A stretch of 8,672 bases of DNA, taken from NCBI GenBank assembly GCA_023144875.1, contig JAGLEW010000025.1:1-8672 (forward strand), given 5' to 3'. The notes under the pieces were generated by a model, which was given only the letters and a program-made list of their open reading frames with translations, made no database searches and had not been told where the DNA came from. Shown piece after piece: positions 1-6,950 of the stretch (positions are counted from its first letter, which is position 1; each line of letters begins with the position of its first letter). A program made the position numbers and the translations under genes. Source of the stretch: Methylococcales bacterium (GTDB taxonomy: Bacteria; Pseudomonadota; Gammaproteobacteria; Methylococcales; Methylomonadaceae).

Positions 1-761
1 GCATTGTTTGAGATAGAATAATTCATGTTGGCGATGCCACCTTCATACATTAAATCAACAATCAACTTGAGTTCATGTAAACACTCAAAATAGGCCATCT
101 CAGGCTCATAACCTGCTTCGGTTAACGTTTCAAAACCTGCTTTTACCAATTCAACGGCGCCACCACATAAGACTGCTTGTTCACCAAATAAATCGGTTTC
201 AGCTTCATCACGAAAAGTGGTTTCGATAATGCCTGAACGACCGCCACCAATGGCTGAGGCATACGATAAGCAAATTTCTTTAGCCGTGCCTGAGGCATCT
301 TGTTCAATAGCGATTAAATCAGGAATACCGCCACCGCGAACAAATTCAGAACGTACGGTATGTCCTGGTGCTTTCGGGGCAATCATAATGACATCTAAAT
401 CCGCGCGTGGAATCACTTGATTGAATAAAATTGAAAAACCGTGTGCAAAGGCTAATGCCGCGCCTTGCTTGATATTTGGTTCAATTTCATTTGTATAAAG
501 CTGAGATTGAAATTCATCGGGCGTTAAAATCATCACGATGTCTGATTCTGCAACCGCAGTTGGTACGTCTTTAACGGTTAAGCCTGCATTTTCAGCTTTT
601 GCAATGGAGGCGGAACCTGTGCGTAAACCGACGACAACATCAACGCCTGAATCTTTTAAATTATTTGCATGAGCGTGACCTTGTGAACCGTAGCCAATAA
701 TGGCGACTTTTTTATTTTTAATGATTGAAAGGTCTGCGTCTTTGTCATAATAAACTTGCAT
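1..761 (-). CDS. ilvC: Ketol-acid reductoisomerase (class I, NADP-dependent), C-terminus cut off by window edge
   Basis: This enzyme converts acetolactate or acetohydroxybutyrate to the dihydroxy acid in cytosolic isoleucine/valine synthesis. The reading frame starts at the ATG at 759-761 and stays open to base 1, giving 253 full codons of an expected ~338. The Rossmann glycine-rich motif GYGSQG is at residues 23-28, and the conserved APKAPGHTVR segment follows. The metal-binding acids appear in DEAETDLFGEQ (D190, E194) and FECLHELKL (E226, E230), at the same numbers as in the Pseudomonas short-form enzyme. An AAGAGA ribosome-binding site (768-773) lies six bases before the ATG. It is third in the operon, 56 bases after ilvN, with no convincing promoter in that gap, so cotranscription is inferred. 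The missing part is the end of the C-terminal knotted domain. Confidence 0.98.
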   Translation of the reverse strand, partial: MQVYYDKDADLSIIKNKKVAIIGYGSQGHAHANNLKDSGVDVVVGLRTGSASIAKAENAGLTVKDVPTAVAESDIVMILTPDEFQSQLYTNEIEPNIKQGAALAFAHGFSILFNQVIPRADLDVIMIAPKAPGHTVRSEFVRGGGIPDLIAIEQDASGTAKEICLSYASAIGGGRSGIIETTFRDEAETDLFGEQAVLCGGAVELVKAGFETLTEAGYEPEMAYFECLHELKLIVDLMYEGGIANMNYSISNN

Positions 762-817
762 GTTTTATCTCTTGTTGGTTGTGTGTCGATTAAAAAATAT
801 GTTGTTGAAACGTAATA

Positions 818-1309
818 TTATAAATGGAGGCCTTTTTCTCCACGTGAAATTCCTGTGGCTCCTGAGCGTACAACTTCAACGATGATGTCATTATTAATCA
901 CCGACAAAAAAGCATCGAGTTTATCCGAGGCACCTGTCATTTCAATCACATAAGTATGGGTAGTGACATCAATAATTTTCCCACGAAAAATTTCAGCGGT
1001 GCGTTTAATTTCTTCACGATTATGGTCATTCGTTTTAACTTTAACCAGCATTAATTCGCGTTCAATGTGCGGGCTTTCCTCTAAATCATTAAGTTTGATA
1101 ACATCAATGAGTTTATTGAGTTGTTTGGTGATTTGTTCAACGACTTCATCACTGCCACGTGTTACCAGTGTCATTCGTGATAAGGTTTTATCTTGTGTCT
1201 CAGCCACTGTGAGGGATTCAATATTATAGCCACGGGCGGTGAAAAGCCCTGAAACCCGTGATAATGCTCCCGCCTCGTTTTCCATTAAGATTGAAATAAC
1301 GTGTCTCAT
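818..1309 (-). CDS. ilvN: Acetolactate synthase small (regulatory) subunit
   Basis: This is the regulatory subunit of acetohydroxyacid synthase; it activates the large subunit and confers valine feedback inhibition. The 163 residues match the usual IlvH/IlvN length in gammaproteobacteria. An N-terminal ACT domain (about residues 1-80) begins MRHVISILMENEAGALSRV, and a second ACT-like domain follows (about 85-163). N11, G14 and N29, the positions tied to valine sensitivity in E. coli IlvH, are all present, so feedback inhibition is probably intact (inference from residues). The ATG shares one base with the ilvI stop codon (TAATG), and a GGGAG Shine-Dalgarno lies inside the end of ilvI, so translational coupling is likely. 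The symbol ilvH is equally valid; the sequence resembles the IlvH (AHAS III) type. Confidence 0.97.
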   Translation of the reverse strand: MRHVISILMENEAGALSRVSGLFTARGYNIESLTVAETQDKTLSRMTLVTRGSDEVVEQITKQLNKLIDVIKLNDLEESPHIERELMLVKVKTNDHNREEIKRTAEIFRGKIIDVTTHTYVIEMTGASDKLDAFLSVINNDIIVEVVRSGATGISRGEKGLHL

Positions 1310-3045
1310 TACGCTAACTCCCGATTAATAGGGGTGTTTAAGGCGACCCGTAATTTCATGTCGTTATGGGCTTTACCCGCTTCAATCATTGGATAGACAT
1401 TTTCAGTACGGTCGGTCAAAATGTCTAAAAATACGGTGCGGTCTTTTTGAGCAAAGGCTTCTTCTAGGGCAGGACGCACATCTTCGGGTTTTTCAATCTG
1501 AATACCGACATGACCATAGGCTTCGGCTAATTTTACAAAGTCAGGGATGGCATCCATATAAGAATGCGAATAACGACTTTCATAGCTAAACTCTTGCCAT
1601 TGACGAACCATGCCCATGTAACGGTTGTTTAAATTAATAATTTTTACGGGAGTATCGTATTGAGAGGCGGTAGCAAGTTCTTGAATGCACATTTGTATAC
1701 TGGCCTCGCCGGTAATACATGCGACGTCTTGATCGGGAAAAGCAAGTTTTGCCCCAATAGCGGCAGGTAGCCCAAAACCCATGGTGCCTAAGCCACCTGA
1801 ATTGATCCAACGACGAGGTTTGTCGAATAGATAATATTGAGAAGCAAACATTTGATGTTGACCGACATCCGAGGTAATGATGGCATCGCCTTTCGTAAGC
1901 TCATATAGTTGTTCGACCACGTATTGAGGTTTAATTAAACGACTATTACGGTCGTATTCTAAGCAATTTACCTTCCGCCAAATTTGTATTTGATTCCACC
2001 ATGCTTCAAGTGATTTTTTGTGGGGTTTATCGGTGGTTTCTTTCACTAAATGAAGCAGTTCTTTTAACACCGATGCAACGTCACCGACTACGGGTATGTC
2101 AACTCTAACGGTTTTAGCGATGGAAGCAGGGTCAATGTCAATATGAATGATTTTAGCATAGGGGCAAAAGCGGTCTAACTTTCCAGTGACTCGATCGTCA
2201 AATCGTGCGCCAATGGCTAAAATGACATCACTTTCATGCATGGCCATGTTGGCTTCATAAGTGCCGTGCATGCCTAACATGCCAACAAATTGATTGTCGG
2301 TCGCAGGATAGCCGCCTAAGCCCATTAAGGTGTGAGTTAACGGAAATCCTAAAGCTTTGGTTAATTTGGTCAGTTCTTTGCTGGCATTGCTTAAAATAAC
2401 GCCGCCACCTGCATAAATAATGGGTTTTTTAGCCGAAATTAATAACTCGAAGGCTTTTCTTATTTGACCACTGTGCCCCTTTATCGCAGGGTTATAAGAG
2501 CGCATGGATATTTTTTTAGGGTATTTGTACCGGACTTTTACATTAGGGTCGGTAATATCTTTGGGTATATCAACTACAACAGGGCCTGGTCTTCCCGTTG
2601 TCGCTACATAGAAGGCTTTTTTGAGCGTTTCGGCAATATCTTTAGGGTCTTTTACTAAAAAATTATGCTTTACACAGGGGCGGGTAATACCGACCATGTC
2701 AACTTCTTGAAAGGCATCACTGCCGATAACTGAAGAAGGGACTTGGCCTGAGATAACCACCATTGGGATTGAATCCATATAAGCGGTCGCGATTCCTGTG
2801 ACGGCATTGGTCGCACCTGGGCCTGATGTGACGAGAACAACCCCTGGTTTTCCTGTGACGCGTGCGTAGCCATCAGCAGCATGTGTGGCCGCTTGCTCGT
2901 GCCTGACTAATATATGTTTTAGCTCATCTTGATGAAAGAGCGCATCGTATAAATGTAATACGGCACCGCCAGGATAACCAAAAATAAACTCGACACCTTC
3001 GTCTTTTAGACACTGGACAACAATTTGTCCCCCACTAAGTTCCAT
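1309..3045 (-). CDS. ilvI: Acetolactate synthase large (catalytic) subunit
   Basis: This thiamine-diphosphate and FAD enzyme condenses two pyruvates, or pyruvate with 2-ketobutyrate, in the first common step of branched-chain amino acid synthesis. Its 578 residues are full length for the family. Domains are N-terminal PYR (about 1-170), central FAD-binding-like (about 190-340) and C-terminal PP (about 370-560). The catalytic glutamate is E50 in RHEQAATHAADGY. The cofactor metal motif, usually GDG...NN, reads GEAS at 446-449, with its closing asparagines at N473-N474. The GARFDDRVTGK segment (279-289) and W483 in RQWQEF are also recognisable. The start at 3045 has an AAAGG site nine bases upstream and aligns with the conserved N-terminus. 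It is the first gene of ilvI-ilvN-ilvC and diverges from dnaQ. Many databases would call it ilvB; the two names are not separable here. Confidence 0.98.
   Translation of the reverse strand: MELSGGQIVVQCLKDEGVEFIFGYPGGAVLHLYDALFHQDELKHILVRHEQAATHAADGYARVTGKPGVVLVTSGPGATNAVTGIATAYMDSIPMVVISGQVPSSVIGSDAFQEVDMVGITRPCVKHNFLVKDPKDIAETLKKAFYVATTGRPGPVVVDIPKDITDPNVKVRYKYPKKISMRSYNPAIKGHSGQIRKAFELLISAKKPIIYAGGGVILSNASKELTKLTKALGFPLTHTLMGLGGYPATDNQFVGMLGMHGTYEANMAMHESDVILAIGARFDDRVTGKLDRFCPYAKIIHIDIDPASIAKTVRVDIPVVGDVASVLKELLHLVKETTDKPHKKSLEAWWNQIQIWRKVNCLEYDRNSRLIKPQYVVEQLYELTKGDAIITSDVGQHQMFASQYYLFDKPRRWINSGGLGTMGFGLPAAIGAKLAFPDQDVACITGEASIQMCIQELATASQYDTPVKIINLNNRYMGMVRQWQEFSYESRYSHSYMDAIPDFVKLAEAYGHVGIQIEKPEDVRPALEEAFAQKDRTVFLDILTDRTENVYPMIEAGKAHNDMKLRVALNTPINRELA
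1318..1322 (-). promoter_or_regulatory. Ribosome-binding site for ilvN inside ilvI
   Basis: On the minus strand GGGAG lies eight bases before the ilvN ATG, within the last codons of ilvI. With the one-base stop/start overlap, this fits coupled, roughly matched synthesis of the two subunits of one enzyme. Confidence 0.6.
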
Positions 3046-3054
3046 AACACAATA

Positions 3055-3059
3055 CCTTT
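3055..3059 (-). promoter_or_regulatory. Ribosome-binding site for ilvI
   Basis: On the minus strand AAAGG precedes the ilvI ATG by nine bases. It supports the start at 3045, which also fits the conserved N-terminus of the family. Confidence 0.5.
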
Positions 3060-3110
3060 GAAATCAATCTATGAAGAGAGGGATGAACCCTGTTATTATT
3101 ATTTTTTATG

Positions 3111-3127
3111 CTAAAAAAGTTTTTTAG
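3111..3127. repeat. 17-bp perfect palindrome at the ilv promoter (possible operator)
   Basis: CTAAAAAA and TTTTTTAG flank a single central G, making a perfect inverted repeat. It overlaps the first two bases of the candidate -10 and covers the predicted start of ilv transcription, a place where a dimeric repressor could act. It is too AT-rich and has too little loop to be a good terminator. No known operator consensus is recognised; a chance product of neighbouring A and T tracts remains possible. Confidence 0.35.
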
Positions 3128-3154
3128 ACTACTTTTTTTATGCGTTCGCGTCAA
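3126..3154 (-). promoter_or_regulatory. Candidate sigma70 promoter of the ilv operon
   Basis: On the minus strand there is a TTGACG -35 (3149-3154), a 17-base spacer and a TAGTCT -10 (3126-3131). The -35 matches consensus in five of six bases; the -10 keeps the first two bases and the final T. Transcription would start near 3119, giving a leader of about 74 bases before ilvI. That leader contains no peptide rich in Ile, Leu or Val codons and no GC-rich terminator, so classical attenuation is not supported. Confidence 0.45.
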
Positions 3155-3175
3155 GAAAATCATTTATATATTTTT

Positions 3176-3208
3176 TTGACAAGAATAACGATTTTTTAAT
3201 CCTATTTT
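3176..3208 (+). promoter_or_regulatory. Weak candidate promoter region of dnaQ
   Basis: A perfect TTGACA (3176-3181) lies on the plus strand upstream of dnaQ. No good -10 stands at the standard spacing: the best hexamers, TTTAAT (3195-3200) and TATTTT (3203-3208), give spacers of 13 and 21 bases. The true promoter may be elsewhere in this AT-rich stretch; the -35 resemblance alone is what is seen. Confidence 0.22.
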
Positions 3209-3220
3209 TTCGAGCTTTAA

Positions 3221-3934
3221 ATGATAGAAAATGATGTGCGACAAATTGTGCTTGATACTGAAACCACGGGGCTTTATCCAAAAGAGGGGCATCGCATTAT
3301 TGAAATTGGCTGTGTTGAGCTGATTAATCGGCGATTAACGGGCAATCATTTCCATGTATACATTAATCCTCAACGAACGGTTGATGAGGGTGCGATTGCA
3401 ATTCATGGCATTAGTAATGAGTTTTTAGAAGATAAGCCCTTGTTTTCTCAGGTGGTCGATAATTTTATTGAATTTACGAAGGGTGCTGAGTTAATTATTC
3501 ATAATGCGCCATTTGATGTCGGTTTTTTAAATCATGAATACCGTTTGTTGGGGCAACATTTAGGAAAAATTGAAAATTACAGTTCAATTTTTGATAGCTT
3601 AACCTATGCACGAAAAAAACACCCTGGGCAGCGAAATTCATTAGATGCACTGTGTAAGCGTTATGGTATTAATAATAGTCATCGTGATTTACATGGCGCG
3701 TTATTAGATTCTGAAATTTTAGCCGATGTTTATTTGCTGATGACAGGCGGTCAATTTTCTTTATTAGACGATTCAGAAAAATCTCAAGGCGCTATAGAAC
3801 AAGTTCAGCGTATTTCGACAGAAAGATCAAGGTTAAAAGTTTTAGCTTGCAGTGATGAAGAATTGCAAGCACACCAGTCTCGTTTACAAGCGATTAATAA
3901 AATGAGTGAAAAACCCTGTTTATGGACAGAATAA
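3221..3934 (+). CDS. dnaQ: DNA polymerase III epsilon subunit (3'-5' proofreading exonuclease)
   Basis: Epsilon removes misincorporated bases within the replicative polymerase core (alpha-epsilon-theta). The 237 residues compare with 243 in E. coli and align throughout. The DEDDh exonuclease motifs are complete: D12 and E14 in VLDTETTGL, D99 in HNAPFDVGF, and H158 and D163 in LHGALLDSE. After the catalytic domain, Q178-F-S-L-L182 fits a QxxL-type sliding-clamp-binding motif at the place where E. coli carries its clamp motif. The C-terminal helix ending in CLW matches the segment that binds the alpha subunit. The start at 3221 is the only in-frame ATG before the first catalytic motif; its ribosome site is weak (CGAG). 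The usual partner rnhA is not next to it. The gene ends three bases from the convergent kinase gene. Confidence 0.97.
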   Translation: MIENDVRQIVLDTETTGLYPKEGHRIIEIGCVELINRRLTGNHFHVYINPQRTVDEGAIAIHGISNEFLEDKPLFSQVVDNFIEFTKGAELIIHNAPFDVGFLNHEYRLLGQHLGKIENYSSIFDSLTYARKKHPGQRNSLDALCKRYGINNSHRDLHGALLDSEILADVYLLMTGGQFSLLDDSEKSQGAIEQVQRISTERSRLKVLACSDEELQAHQSRLQAINKMSEKPCLWTE

Positions 3935-3937
3935 ACG

Positions 3938-5881
3938 TTATTTTTTAAGTTTTTCTTTTAAAAAATCATTCAGCTCAATGACATTTTTTTCAATGTCGTC
4001 TATCAGTGTGGTCATTTTTGGTAAATTATCAAGCGTGTTTTCTTGTACGATTAGCTCAGCGGTTTTAATAATAGTTTCAACACGTTCAGCACCGATTGCA
4101 GAACAGACTCCTTTTAAGGTATGCAGCTCCGCTTTAAATTTGGTTGCATCTTGAGCATTTAAGGCATGTTTTACATTATCTAAATAATCTTGATATTCTT
4201 CAAAAAACATTTCAACGACTACTTCGACAATTTCAATGTCCCCCAGTCGCTTAAGCACTTCCTCCCAATTACAAACCATTGCAGTCTCTTTTTTGGTTTC
4301 TTTCTGAGCAGGTGTTTTAGTGATTGAAGGGGGTGACGTATAAGGTGCAGGGGCTTCCATTGCCATAGTCGATGGTATTTCAAGGTTTTTATCGTACTGA
4401 AGCTCAATGGCAAATGAAAAGATACTACCGATACCTTCTTCGCTTTCTAGCCAAATTTTTCCCCCCATTAATTCGACTAATTGTTTGGAAATTGATAAAC
4501 CTAAGCCTGTTCCTCCAAATTTTCTTAAAACGGAGGAGTCTGCTTGTAAAAAGGAGTCAAAAATAGTAGCGTGTTTGTCTTTTTCTATACCAATGCCTGT
4601 GTCACTGATACTAAATAAAAGATTGTAGCTTTGTGCAGTGTGTTCTTGTAACAGTACACTGAGTTTAATGTCGCCTGAATCCGTAAATTTAATCGCATTA
4701 TCTAATAAATTAACTAATATTTGACGTAATCGTTGAGAATCTCCTGCAAGATAGACGGGCAGTTCTGATAGAACGGATAGTTCACTGTGTAATGTAAGGT
4801 TTTTTCCCTGTGTTTTTTCTTCAGAAAGCAATAAAATTTCGGTGAGTAAATTTTCAAAATGAAAATTATTGCGTTCTAGCACCATGTTTCCCGCATCAAT
4901 TTTAGAAAAATCTAAAATATCATTGATAATTGCCAATAAGGAGCAGGCCGATTCTTTAACAATTTCTAAATATTCACGCTGTTCATCGCTTAGGCTGGTA
5001 TCTAATGCTAAGTCTGTCATGCCAATAATACCATTCATGGGTGTGCGAATTTCATGGCTCATATTGGCTAAAAAATCACTTTTAGCTTGGCTGGCTTGTT
5101 CGGCATCAATAATGGCGCTATTTAACAGTTTTTCATTTTGCTTACGAGAGCTTATGTCATTAAAAATGGCGACGCTTCCTACCATATTGTCATTTTCTAA
5201 CAGTGGGACGGACGTAATAGAGATGGGAATAATATGCCCTTGTTTATGCGTAAAGACTTCATTATCAGAGGTGTAGGCTTGTTTATTCTGAATGCTTTTT
5301 AGCGTTGGGCAGTCCTCATCGGCAATGTTATTTCCATTTTCATCTTGATAATGAATGAGTCTGTGTAAATTTTGATTAATCAGCTCTTCGTTTGACCAAC
5401 CCAAAATATTTTCTGCTTCTGTGTTCCAAAAAGTACATAAGCCTTTGACATTTAAAACATAAACACCTTGCGCCATCGTGCTGGTTACTTTTTCCATAAA
5501 GTTCCAGTTGTCGAGCAATTCTTTTTGTTGACTTTTTTGTGAAGAAATATCACTGCAAATAGAGAGGTATTCGTAGCAGTCTTTTTTTGAATTTAAAAGA
5601 GGGACAATGGTTTGGCTGACCCAATAAATTTCCCCATTTTTTTTCTTATTTTTAACTTCACCTTGCCATACATTACCTTGGTTAATCGTATACCATAGGT
5701 GTTTAAAGAAGGCCTCGTTATGATATTCGGTATTAATCAGGTGATAATTGTCATTAAGCAGTTCATCACGAGAAAAACCACTAATTTCACAAAATTTATC
5801 ATTGACTTCAATAATTTTTCCATCAAGATCAGCAGTACTGACAAGTGCGTATTGATCTAAAGCAAATTGGTATTTTTTCAT
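3938..5881 (-). CDS. Soluble PAS-PAS histidine kinase with C-terminal HPt domain and no receiver domain
   Basis: This is a cytosolic sensor kinase of 647 residues; no transmembrane segment or signal peptide is visible. The order is PAS 1 (about 1-115, beginning FALDQYALVSTADLDGK), PAS 2 (about 125-248), a short helical linker, HisKA with phosphoacceptor H276 in NMSHEIRTPMNG, then HATPase. The HATPase has an N box (N395 in LLDNAIKF), a G1 box (D427-TGIG) and a G2 box (FGGTGLGL, 455-462). An Ala/Pro/Thr/Lys-rich linker (about 500-535) leads to an HPt domain (about 537-647) with H587 in HTLKG. All phosphotransfer and ATP-binding residues are present. Oddly, the receiver domain that normally sits between HATPase and HPt in BarA- or RpfC-type kinases is absent. 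The first PAS resembles those that often sense redox or oxygen, but the ligand cannot be told. It lies 21 bases downstream of the HD-GYP regulator gene, its presumed partner. No clear Shine-Dalgarno precedes the ATG. Confidence 0.95.
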   Translation of the reverse strand: MKKYQFALDQYALVSTADLDGKIIEVNDKFCEISGFSRDELLNDNYHLINTEYHNEAFFKHLWYTINQGNVWQGEVKNKKKNGEIYWVSQTIVPLLNSKKDCYEYLSICSDISSQKSQQKELLDNWNFMEKVTSTMAQGVYVLNVKGLCTFWNTEAENILGWSNEELINQNLHRLIHYQDENGNNIADEDCPTLKSIQNKQAYTSDNEVFTHKQGHIIPISITSVPLLENDNMVGSVAIFNDISSRKQNEKLLNSAIIDAEQASQAKSDFLANMSHEIRTPMNGIIGMTDLALDTSLSDEQREYLEIVKESACSLLAIINDILDFSKIDAGNMVLERNNFHFENLLTEILLLSEEKTQGKNLTLHSELSVLSELPVYLAGDSQRLRQILVNLLDNAIKFTDSGDIKLSVLLQEHTAQSYNLLFSISDTGIGIEKDKHATIFDSFLQADSSVLRKFGGTGLGLSISKQLVELMGGKIWLESEEGIGSIFSFAIELQYDKNLEIPSTMAMEAPAPYTSPPSITKTPAQKETKKETAMVCNWEEVLKRLGDIEIVEVVVEMFFEEYQDYLDNVKHALNAQDATKFKAELHTLKGVCSAIGAERVETIIKTAELIVQENTLDNLPKMTTLIDDIEKNVIELNDFLKEKLKK

Positions 5882-5902
5882 AGATACTTAAATTTTTAAA
5901 CT

Positions 5903-6940
5903 TTATTGATCGCTAAAGTGGTCGCGAATTTCTAGAACGTGATCCCAGTCTTTAAAAAAAGCCTCAACACATTGTGGGTCAAAATGTTTGCCAGAATTTT
6001 CCTTTAAAAACTCAATGGCATTTTCAATGGGCCATGGTTTTTTATAAGGTCGTGAAGAGATCAAAGCATCAAAGACATCAGCCACTGCAATTATACGCCC
6101 ATAAATAGAAATATCTTTTCCTTTTAAACCATAAGGATAACCGCTTCCATCGTATTTTTCATGGTGCGTTAAGGCAATTTTAGCACCGATTTTCATTAAG
6201 GGTGAAGAGCTAACATTTAATATTTCATAGCCAATAATGGAATGTTCTTTCATGAGTTCAAATTCTGTACTATCTAAGCGTCCAGGCTTTAGTAAAATAG
6301 CATCAGGAATTCCCACTTTACCGACATCGTGCATGGGAGCCGCTTGTAAAATTAATTCTTGTTCGGCTTCTGTAAAATGTAACTGATTGGCAATATGCTT
6401 TGAGTACCAAGACATGCGCTGAATATGTCCCCCTGTTTCAGGATCACGGTATTCAGCCGCTTTTGATAGGCTGCAAATAGTGTCTATTTCACGTTCATTA
6501 ATTTTTTTAGAGTTTTCTATTACTTCATGATTAAGCTGTACATTCTCATTAGCGATATGGCGATAATGTTGACATAAAACGAGCATGTTTTGCACCCGAA
6601 TCATAAATTCGGTTTTATCAATAGGCTTGGTTAAAAAATCGGTTGCACCCGCTTCCAAAGCTTTATAACGAATATTAAGCTGGTCATTAGCGGTGACCAT
6701 CAAAATAGGGATGTCTTTTTTTTCAGGGCAGGCTTTTAATTGTTGAATAAATTGAATGCCATCCATTTTTGGCATCATATAATCGACAATGACTAAATCG
6801 TATTCATTTTCTTTGCACCATTCTAGTGCGTCCTCTGGTTTTAAGAAGCTAACAGAATTATAATTTTCAATGCGCTTAACCAAATGCCAGAGTAAGGTTA
6901 AATTAAATTGAACATCATCTACAAGTACGATTGTCTTCAT
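5903..6940 (-). CDS. Response regulator with HD-GYP cyclic-di-GMP phosphodiesterase output (RpfG-like)
   Basis: This 345-residue protein probably hydrolyses cyclic-di-GMP when its receiver is phosphorylated, lowering this second messenger and so favouring motility over biofilm (family knowledge). The receiver (about 1-120) has acidic residues D8-D9, phosphoacceptor D53 in IVDYMMP, T83 and K105. A helical linker leads to the HD-GYP domain (about 150-340). Its metal ligands look complete: H172 in TGGHIQRM, H204-D205 and K208 in HDVGK, H233, H259-H260 in HHEKYDGSGYP and D288 in VADVFDAL. The signature YDGSGYP is close to consensus, so activity is expected. The start at 6940 is fixed because the first receiver strand begins at residue 3. 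It is the first gene of a two-gene operon with the kinase. No Shine-Dalgarno is visible, and the promoter lies unusually close to the ATG. Confidence 0.96.
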   Translation of the reverse strand: MKTIVLVDDVQFNLTLLWHLVKRIENYNSVSFLKPEDALEWCKENEYDLVIVDYMMPKMDGIQFIQQLKACPEKKDIPILMVTANDQLNIRYKALEAGATDFLTKPIDKTEFMIRVQNMLVLCQHYRHIANENVQLNHEVIENSKKINEREIDTICSLSKAAEYRDPETGGHIQRMSWYSKHIANQLHFTEAEQELILQAAPMHDVGKVGIPDAILLKPGRLDSTEFELMKEHSIIGYEILNVSSSPLMKIGAKIALTHHEKYDGSGYPYGLKGKDISIYGRIIAVADVFDALISSRPYKKPWPIENAIEFLKENSGKHFDPQCVEAFFKDWDHVLEIRDHFSDQ

Positions 6941-6950
6941 GAGTAAACTT

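Noticed and set aside
217..420. Plus-strand open frame of 67 codons opposite ilvC
   Set aside because: It lies wholly within the conserved ilvC coding region on the other strand and its product resembles nothing known to me.
963..1229. Plus-strand open frame of 88 codons opposite ilvN
   Set aside because: A shadow of ilvN, whose full-length frame is conserved; the antisense product is a low-complexity Ser/Leu-rich string.
3079..3091. Small hairpin AGGG-ATGAA-CCCT in the ilv leader
   Set aside because: Only four base pairs and no following U tract on the transcribed strand; too weak to call a terminator or attenuator.
3035..3163. A 42-codon minus-strand frame upstream of and overlapping the ilvI start, as a possible ilv leader peptide
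   Set aside because: It has no ribosome site, its ATG lies upstream of the candidate promoter so it may not be transcribed, and it lacks the runs of Ile/Leu/Val codons expected of an attenuator peptide; it is rich in Asn and Lys from AT-rich DNA.
3940..3966. Inverted repeat ATTTTTTAA / TTAAAAAAT as a bidirectional terminator between dnaQ and the kinase
   Set aside because: The stem contains no G-C pair and would be unstable; it also encodes the Lys-rich kinase C-terminus, so the A/T runs have another explanation.
4869..5276. Plus-strand open frame of 135 codons opposite the kinase gene
   Set aside because: It is a shadow of the kinase's strongly supported PAS and HisKA coding sequence; its product shows no recognisable domain and it has no convincing ribosome site.
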